Assembly (NCBI GenBank): GCA_027003085.1 | Contig: JALWYR010000135.1 | Location: 1-18,286 of the forward strand | Length of the DNA stretch: 18,286 bases | From: Flavobacteriales bacterium | GTDB taxonomy: Bacteria; Bacteroidota; Bacteroidia; Flavobacteriales; Flavobacteriaceae | Reading direction: 5' to 3' | Shown: piece after piece, positions 13,365-18,286 of the stretch | Numbering within the stretch: the first letter of the stretch is position 1 | Layout: each line of letters starts with the position of its first letter | The notes under the pieces: generated by a model | Told to the model about the DNA's origin: nothing | The model's input: the letters and a program-made list of their open reading frames with translations, nothing else | Database searches by the model: none | Made by a program: the position numbers and the translations under genes

Positions 13365-14195
13365 ATGAACAAGGGGATGTTTCAGATTTTCAAGGCCGAC
13401 GTACAACAAAATTTGCGTAGCAAATCCTTTTGGCTCTACACGGGATTTTTTGCCCTGTTTGTGGCCGTAATGTTTATGACGGGTATCACCGAATCACAGG
13501 TCATCGGATTTGTGGGGCTGAGCCGGCTGATGGTTACTTTTATTCAGGTGAGTATGGTTATCTTGCCCATCTATGTGTTGGTGTCCACGGTACGCTCTTT
13601 GGTGGGTGATAAGGAAAACGGGGTGTTGGAATATACGCTTTCGGTGCCCATTTCCTTTTCGCAATATTATTGGGGTAAATTTTGGAGCCGTTTTTTTGTG
13701 ATTTATTTGCCGGTGGTTTTGGCCTTGTTCGGTGCCGTAATATGGGGATTGATAAAAAAACTGGATGTGCCCTGGGATTTGTTTTTCCTCTATGTGTTCC
13801 TGTTGGCCAGCATGATATTCTTTTTCCTGGGACTGAGTATGTATCTTTCGGCACGTAGCCGGTCGCAGGAAAATGCTTTGGGCATTTCGTTTATGCTATG
13901 GGTATTTTTGGTGGCCTTTATGGACATTCTGCTTATTGGTATGATGCTGCGTTGGCGGATAAATGCCGATTTGATTATCGGGCTTGCACTGTTGAATCCC
14001 TTGCAAACTTTCCGTACGGGGAGTTTGATTTTGTTCGACCCTAAACTTACGGTGATGGGGCCGGTGTCCTACTATATTCTGGACACGGTGAGCCGTACAA
14101 CGTTTATTGCTTATTCGTTGCTGTATCCGTTGATATTCGGATTGATACTTGCCTTTTTGGGTAATCGTTATTTTAATCGCCACGATGTGGTGTAA
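13365..14195 (+). CDS. nosY: NosY, ABC transporter permease
   Basis: A 276-residue inner-membrane protein with about six hydrophobic segments (near 22-42, 55-76, 108-128, 143-163, 172-196 and 243-265) and the N-terminal amphipathic start typical of ABC-2 permeases. The GDKENGVLEYTLSVPISFSQ region (66-85) is typical of NosY-type permeases. It forms the NosFY transporter that, with NosD, supports CuZ assembly, possibly by supplying a sulfur species. It starts 23 bases after nosL, with nothing recognisable in the gap. Confidence 0.92.
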   Translation: MNKGMFQIFKADVQQNLRSKSFWLYTGFFALFVAVMFMTGITESQVIGFVGLSRLMVTFIQVSMVILPIYVLVSTVRSLVGDKENGVLEYTLSVPISFSQYYWGKFWSRFFVIYLPVVLALFGAVIWGLIKKLDVPWDLFFLYVFLLASMIFFFLGLSMYLSARSRSQENALGISFMLWVFLVAFMDILLIGMMLRWRINADLIIGLALLNPLQTFRTGSLILFDPKLTVMGPVSYYILDTVSRTTFIAYSLLYPLIFGLILAFLGNRYFNRHDVV

Positions 14196-14206
14196 ATTCA
14201 ATCGAT

Positions 14207-15136
14207 ATGAAACGTCCGGACGTTTTTTGGTGGTTCTGGGGGCTTGTATTGTGGATGGGATTTTGGCAAATATCGTGCAAAGGGGGTACTTCCGGAAACG
14301 TGGAGTCCGATACCACCAATCTTAAAAAACTGGCCAATTTTGTCCATGACGATGAGCGCAAAGCCATTATAAATGGCCCGCATGCGGTTTTGGATACCGA
14401 AAGGGTGAAAGGGTGGCCTGCATGGCCGCAGGCCTATGACGATTTCCGCGGACGAAAAATGGATACCGTTTTTTGGGATAGCCGCGATTTGCGTTTTTTG
14501 GATATGCGCGGTGCCACCATGCGTTCGGCCAAATGCACCAACAACAATTTTTCGGGCTCCGATTTCCGGGTTTCGGATATCCGTTGGACGGTGTTCGACG
14601 GATCGGTGATGATGAAGTGTAATTTCGACCAAGCCAAACTTTTTCATGTAAAGGTGAACAACGTGATTTTGGACAGTTCCACTTTCCGTGGAGCGAACAT
14701 GTTTGGCATGGAAGGGCACGGCACTATGATGCGCGGATGCGATTTTTCCAATGCCTTGATGAAGGATGCCGAATTTCTGCATGCCAATTTTACAGGTTCA
14801 CGTGGCGTGAAAGCCCGTTTGATACGGGCTGTGTTAAAGGAATCCATTATGGACGGCACGGATTTTTCCTATGCCGATTTTACAGGTGGTGGTTTGGAAA
14901 AAGTAAGTTTTCGCGGAGCCAAACTGCGCCATGCCAATTTCCAGGGTGCCCGCCTGATGGGGGCCGATTTTTCGGGAGCGGATTTGTACGGTGCTAATTT
15001 TTTCGGTTCGTTTTTTGACAAAACAAGCGTTAAAGGCGCCCGGAACATCCCACCCGAAGTGCTCAATATGATGGACAAAGATAGCTTGGTAACGGGTATT
15101 TGGCAGGATTTGAAACAGCATATCAAGGGCCGATGA
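14207..15136 (+). CDS. Pentapeptide-repeat lipoprotein of the nos unit
   Basis: A 309-residue predicted lipoprotein (signal peptide ending QISC, Cys24). Residues about 95-280 are pentapeptide repeats, best seen in RGAKLRHANFQGARLMGADF (236-255) and SGADLYGANF, which fold as a right-handed square beta-helix. No enzymatic motif is visible. The middle coils are unusually rich in Met, Cys and His: MRGATMRSAKC (100-110), VMMKC (134-138) and NMFGMEGHGTMMRGC (164-178), residues that could bind copper. It starts 11 bases after nosY and overlaps the YceI gene by ATGA, so it is part of the operon. A role in N2O reductase maturation or envelope copper handling is inference from context; pentapeptide proteins otherwise have varied roles. 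Confidence 0.88.
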   Translation: MKRPDVFWWFWGLVLWMGFWQISCKGGTSGNVESDTTNLKKLANFVHDDERKAIINGPHAVLDTERVKGWPAWPQAYDDFRGRKMDTVFWDSRDLRFLDMRGATMRSAKCTNNNFSGSDFRVSDIRWTVFDGSVMMKCNFDQAKLFHVKVNNVILDSSTFRGANMFGMEGHGTMMRGCDFSNALMKDAEFLHANFTGSRGVKARLIRAVLKESIMDGTDFSYADFTGGGLEKVSFRGAKLRHANFQGARLMGADFSGADLYGANFFGSFFDKTSVKGARNIPPEVLNMMDKDSLVTGIWQDLKQHIKGR

Positions 15137-15741
15137 AAACAAAGTTTGCCGGAGCGTGTATCGTGATTATTACATTTTGGGTGGTTTGGACGGCGCTTCA
15201 ACTTCCGCCTGCCGGAACCTACCGGTTGGACACGGGCAAGAGCGAGGTTTATTGGAAATGCGACAAGCATAACGGGATTTTACCCTTTAAAAAAGGGTTT
15301 TTGCATATTCGAAAAAACGGAGACATTACAGGTAAATTCGATTTCGATCTGTCGTTGTTCGAAGTCAAGGATTTGGATTCGGCCAAATATGGTACGGCCA
15401 AAATGATTTTGGAAAACACTTTGAAGAACGAATTTTTTGAAATCGAAAAATATCCCCAAGCCGTTTTTTGGCTCTACGATGCGCGGCCTATCAATGATAG
15501 CATCTTTCGCATAACTGGCGACCTGTTTTTTCACGGAATAACCAATTGTGTAGAATTTGACGGAAAACTGGATTATCGCCAAGGTGTTTTGCATTTAAAA
15601 TCCAAGCCGTTTTACATCGACCGTACCGATTGGGGCGTTTACCGGCTTTCGCCTTCTTTGCCCGTAGCGGACGACGAAAACGGCTGGACGGTTACCGATT
15701 CGGTGCGGATACGGGTGGATTTGGTGCTGGAACGGGAATAA
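15133..15741 (+). CDS. YceI-family protein
   Basis: A 202-residue protein. An open frame runs 11 codons further, but ATG 15133 overlaps the previous stop (ATGA) and gives an N-terminal signal or membrane anchor (about 4-24). The body shows YceI features: GTYRLDTGKSEVYWK (28-42), a middle segment on KNEFFEIEKYPQAVF, and DRTDWGVYRLS (166-176). YceI proteins are lipocalin-like barrels that bind isoprenoid lipids such as quinones. As the last gene of a respiratory operon, a quinone-related role is attractive but unproven. It ends four bases from the convergent minus-strand lipoprotein gene; no clear terminator lies between them. Confidence 0.87.
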   Translation: MKTKFAGACIVIITFWVVWTALQLPPAGTYRLDTGKSEVYWKCDKHNGILPFKKGFLHIRKNGDITGKFDFDLSLFEVKDLDSAKYGTAKMILENTLKNEFFEIEKYPQAVFWLYDARPINDSIFRITGDLFFHGITNCVEFDGKLDYRQGVLHLKSKPFYIDRTDWGVYRLSPSLPVADDENGWTVTDSVRIRVDLVLERE

Positions 15742-15745
15742 AGGA

Positions 15746-16444
15746 CTATTTCTTCGGTTTGGCATTAAGTTTTAATTGTACCCCCATAGCGATAATACCC
15801 GGCAGGTAATGCAAACTTTCATTAGCCAAATGAATTGAAAAGCCTCCTTGTAGGGCGATTCTCCAATTTCCTTTCCCTACTTTAATGTTTAAGGAAGGTT
15901 CTATCATAGGAAAAGTGTGGTCAAGGCAGTGAGCCGGCCCAATATCCTGGGTTCCACTTACATGGAGGGCGTCCATTCGACATGCCAATCCGATTTCACC
16001 TATCTGGGAATGGTAGGTGGCCGAGGGTTGTAAAAAATATCGAACAACTTCGTATTGGGTTTTGTAAATCCCATCAGCGTAGGGGGCACGAATACGGATT
16101 GTGGTGTTGTAATTACCTGTTCCAACACCGCCGTAAACGGCCCATGAGAAATGCGGTGTTTTTTTGTCAAAATATCCGCCACCAACTTCAAAAAAACCAT
16201 GCGAATGTGAAACATCGCCATCCGAATGGTCAAAATTTCCGCCAAGCAAGATGCCCACATGATTGGATACGGCAAAAGAAGTTTTTATGTCCACACCCGC
16301 ACTCCCATAATATCCGCTTATCGTAATATCACCACTTTGACGCAAATCCGGATTGGATAAAACATTAGGCATATAAGTGGGCGCACATGACTGAAATAGG
16401 ACTGAAAATAAAACCGTAATTAGAATAATACGTATCAATTTCAC
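15746..16444 (-). CDS. Predicted outer-membrane lipoprotein, paralogue A
   Basis: A 232-residue protein with a lipoprotein signal peptide (FQSC, Cys20) followed by PTYMPNVLSNPDLRQSGDIT. The rest is Gly- and aromatic-rich with alternating strands (GFFEVGGGYF, GVGTGNYN), as in small outer-membrane beta-sheet or barrel proteins. It is clearly related to the gene at 16619-17290: same length, a YM(P/S) segment after the Cys, G-(D)-(I/L) strand, H(V/L)GI and F-GxGYF motifs in the same order. The family is common and uncharacterised in Bacteroidota. No link to N2O respiration is shown beyond adjacency. Confidence 0.75.
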   Translation of the reverse strand: MKLIRIILITVLFSVLFQSCAPTYMPNVLSNPDLRQSGDITISGYYGSAGVDIKTSFAVSNHVGILLGGNFDHSDGDVSHSHGFFEVGGGYFDKKTPHFSWAVYGGVGTGNYNTTIRIRAPYADGIYKTQYEVVRYFLQPSATYHSQIGEIGLACRMDALHVSGTQDIGPAHCLDHTFPMIEPSLNIKVGKGNWRIALQGGFSIHLANESLHYLPGIIAMGVQLKLNAKPKK

Positions 16445-16501
16445 AGAGTAATCTTTTGATGTTTAAAAATATGGATTTTTATCAAATTGGAAAAGTAAAA
16501 C

Positions 16502-16555
16502 CGTTTTCATCGTCCGGGCATCCGGTGGATTTTCCGGCTCCGGACGATGAAAACG
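16502..16555 (-). terminator. Long hairpin, probable terminator of paralogue B
   Basis: A perfect 16-bp inverted repeat, CGTTTTCATCGTCCGG (16502-16517) with its complement (16540-16555), surrounds a 22-base loop that itself holds two CCGG blocks. On the minus strand it lies 63 bases after the stop at 16619 and is followed by a T-rich run. It sits between the two paralogous lipoprotein genes and would isolate them transcriptionally. Confidence 0.65.
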
Positions 16556-16618
16556 AATAGACAAATACCGCGTAGGTATGGTTAAATATCGATCCTTTAA
16601 AGTGCCAATCGATTGTTT

Positions 16619-17290
16619 TTATTTCATACCAAACCTGATTTGCAGTCCGAGTGACCCGAATGGTGTAACAAAGGACGATTGATTCAAGTAAAATGATGTG
16701 CCGAATTGGGCTACAAACTTGATTTTTCCGCCCACCCGGAGGGTTAAGGCAGGATCGATGAGTGGGTAAAAACGGTTTATTGTAATGTCCCTGCTTGAAC
16801 CTTTAATCCGCATAGCCGACAGGCGCAAGGTCAAATCTCCTTCTATATGACGATAGCGAAGTCCGGCCGATGGTTGTACAAAAAATTGCAAGGTGTTGAC
16901 ACTGCCGTAATAACGGGCTTCGCCCGGATCTTTATGGCTGTGATAGTATGACCCGCTCCCTATGCCGGCATAGGTGGACCAATACAGGTGATTGTTTTGT
17001 TGTTTAAAATAGCCCGCTCCGAATTCAAGCATATTACCGCTTTCTCTGTCGCTGTGGAAGATAAAATCTCCTTGTTGGAACAAAGAAGCATTGAACATGA
17101 TACCCAAATGTTTGGCCGGGGCTATGGCGCTTTGAAAACTCAATCCCCCGCTACCTAATTGCCCGCTTAGGGAAAGGTCGCCTTTTTTTTGTAGCCCGGG
17201 AGATGAAATCGTGTGACTCATATAACCCGAACTACATGCTTGTAAAACAACAAGCAGGATGAACAATGCAAATAAATGTCGTGTTTTCAT
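16619..17290 (-). CDS. Predicted outer-membrane lipoprotein, paralogue B
   Basis: A 223-residue protein with a lipoprotein signal peptide (LQAC, Cys19) and then SSGYMSHTISSPGLQKKGDL, matching paralogue A region by region. The body is Gly/aromatic-rich with alternating strands (LEFGAGYFKQQNNHLYWSTY), ending in QIRFGMK with a near-terminal Phe typical of beta-barrel proteins. Probably an outer-membrane protein of unknown function produced by tandem duplication. A long hairpin separates it from paralogue A. I see no convincing promoter in the short gap before it. Confidence 0.75.
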   Translation of the reverse strand: MKTRHLFALFILLVVLQACSSGYMSHTISSPGLQKKGDLSLSGQLGSGGLSFQSAIAPAKHLGIMFNASLFQQGDFIFHSDRESGNMLEFGAGYFKQQNNHLYWSTYAGIGSGSYYHSHKDPGEARYYGSVNTLQFFVQPSAGLRYRHIEGDLTLRLSAMRIKGSSRDITINRFYPLIDPALTLRVGGKIKFVAQFGTSFYLNQSSFVTPFGSLGLQIRFGMK

Positions 17291-17353
17291 GGCAAGAGGT
17301 TTTTAGTGGTTGGTTAATTGGTATTTTTTGGGAGGTTATTCAGCTGAAAGGAA

Positions 17354-17974
17354 TTACCAGTTTTTTCCTATCAAAATTTTTATTCCTACATAAGGGAATA
17401 TACTTACCCTGGAACCGGAATTGTGTCTTTCCACGGAGGGCGGTGGGGGATTTCCACCAAGATTGATATCAAAATCGAGAGTTAATTCATGGAATATCAT
17501 TAGTCCGTAATCGAATACAATCCTGCGAGCGGCGGTACGAAAACCGTATATGCCCAAATAACCAATCACAATTTCATTATCCATTATAAAAGAAGTCCTG
17601 GGAGTAATTTGAACTTTTCCGGAAATAATAAAGTATGAGGGGTTCAAGAGAGGAGAACCAATTGGGAAAAAATAGTAATTGATACTTAAATTATTGCGAA
17701 AATTTCCCAGGGTAAGCCCGAAAGAAGTTAAGGGAACCGGAATGAGAGAAAAACGTTTGTGATATGTAATATTTCCCTTATCATCGAAATCCGGTTCATC
17801 GTAGATAAAATTATAAGAAGTTAGGCCAAAATTTACAGATAAGCCATTTTTCACTATGGGATAGGCGGCTTTTATGTTTAGCCAAAGTGGTGAAGCATAT
17901 GGGACGATGCCAAAACCTCCACCAATTGTAATATGGTTGTTTAACCCATACCGGAAATTATTAAACCTAAAAAT
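17354..17974 (-). pseudogene. 5'-truncated outer-membrane beta-barrel gene
   Basis: The only usable start in this frame is GTG at 17854 (166 residues, starting mid-domain). Yet the frame stays open and protein-like for another 40 codons, reading NNFRYGLNNHITIGGGFGIV and then LWLNIKAAYPIVKNG, until TAG at 17977-17975. That segment has no ATG, GTG or TTG start and no signal peptide. Its pattern (RYGLxxHITIGGGF, then WLNIKAAYP, later FGLTLGN and YLGIYGFRTAARR) is that of a Bacteroidota barrel family usually near 280-300 residues with a signal peptide. I infer that roughly the first third is missing. Upstream sequence in the other frames shows no continuation, so this looks like a breakpoint rather than a single frameshift. 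Confidence 0.7.
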
Positions 17975-17977
17975 CTA

Positions 17978-18286
17978 AATTGAAAATATTATCGCATAAA
18001 AATCAATAATTCAACCGGGTTGGTTTTGATTTATCTCGTTTTTTTGCGGCTTGAAAAGGAGATTTGAAAGAGAAGAAAGGTTTTAGTGCGTTAAATCTGT
18101 TAAATTTAAAAGAAATTTTTTCAAATGGATATACTCCTCCCGCTAAGGTTATCAAGCCTGTGAATTTGTTGATAATTTTTTGGATTTTTCTTAGGCTGTT
18201 ACCAATAGGGCGGCAAGTTTCAACCAGTTCCCTTTGTAGTAATAATCCTTGTACATCTTTATTTCAACCTTTCGTCCGCTCCTGAC
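17978..18286. other. AT-rich stretch with no recognisable gene
   Basis: About 310 bases with stops in most frames. A plus-strand frame (18064-18285) needs a TTG start and has no family resemblance. On the minus strand a frame enters from the right edge and stops at 18193-18191, ending KMYKDYYYKGNWLKLAALLV plus two residues; it could be the 3' end of a gene lying outside the window or chance. This may be the junction of an old insertion that truncated the neighbouring barrel gene. Confidence 0.4.

Noticed and set aside
18064..18285. 73-codon plus-strand open frame at the right edge
   Set aside because: It needs a TTG start and has no recognisable family pattern; most likely chance in AT-rich DNA.

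Overview
The window reads as Bacteroidota (Bacteroidetes) DNA. Promoter-like sites follow the TTTG/TTG plus TAnnTTTG pattern of that phylum, starts lack strong Shine-Dalgarno sequences, several predicted lipoproteins have Bacteroidota-style signal peptides, and the nitrous oxide reductase genes belong to a clade II (Sec-type, nosB/nosG/nosH-containing) cluster. Base composition is moderate over most of the window and visibly more AT-rich at the right end. No species can be named from the sequence alone.

Left block (1-3305): housekeeping genes. On the minus strand are the N-terminus of a RecQ-type helicase and a small P-loop ATPase that overlaps it. Divergent from them run ndk (nucleoside diphosphate kinase), a Nif3-like dinuclear-metal protein and a coiled-coil 'zinc-ribbon' protein whose zinc ligands have all been replaced.

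Central block (3306-15741): a nitrous oxide respiration locus. Two full-length nosZ paralogues lie in tandem, followed by a strong intrinsic terminator. A second unit then begins from its own promoter: nosB-like, nosD, nosG, nosH, nosF, nosL, nosY, a pentapeptide-repeat lipoprotein and a YceI-family protein. These nine genes are tightly packed, with several overlaps.

The main discovery is in the nosZ pair. The first protein keeps every CuA ligand but has lost all seven CuZ histidines. The second keeps all seven CuZ histidines but has lost both CuA cysteines and the CuA His and Met of the binding loop, by ungapped substitution, and carries a C-terminal c-type haem domain. In known N2O reductase homodimers the working site is made between subunits, CuA of one facing CuZ of the other. 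The simplest reading is therefore an obligate heteromeric N2O reductase produced by duplication and reciprocal loss: a CuA subunit and a haem-c/CuZ subunit. Electrons would plausibly pass from the quinol pool through NosG/NosH to the haem, then CuA, then CuZ. NosD and NosF/NosY would support CuZ assembly, and NosL, with an unusual Cys-rich tail, would supply copper. I cannot search databases, so novelty is unverified.

Right block (15742-18286): on the minus strand, two tandem paralogous predicted outer-membrane lipoproteins separated by a long hairpin, then a 5'-truncated beta-barrel gene remnant. The last 300 bases are AT-rich and hold nothing I can identify.
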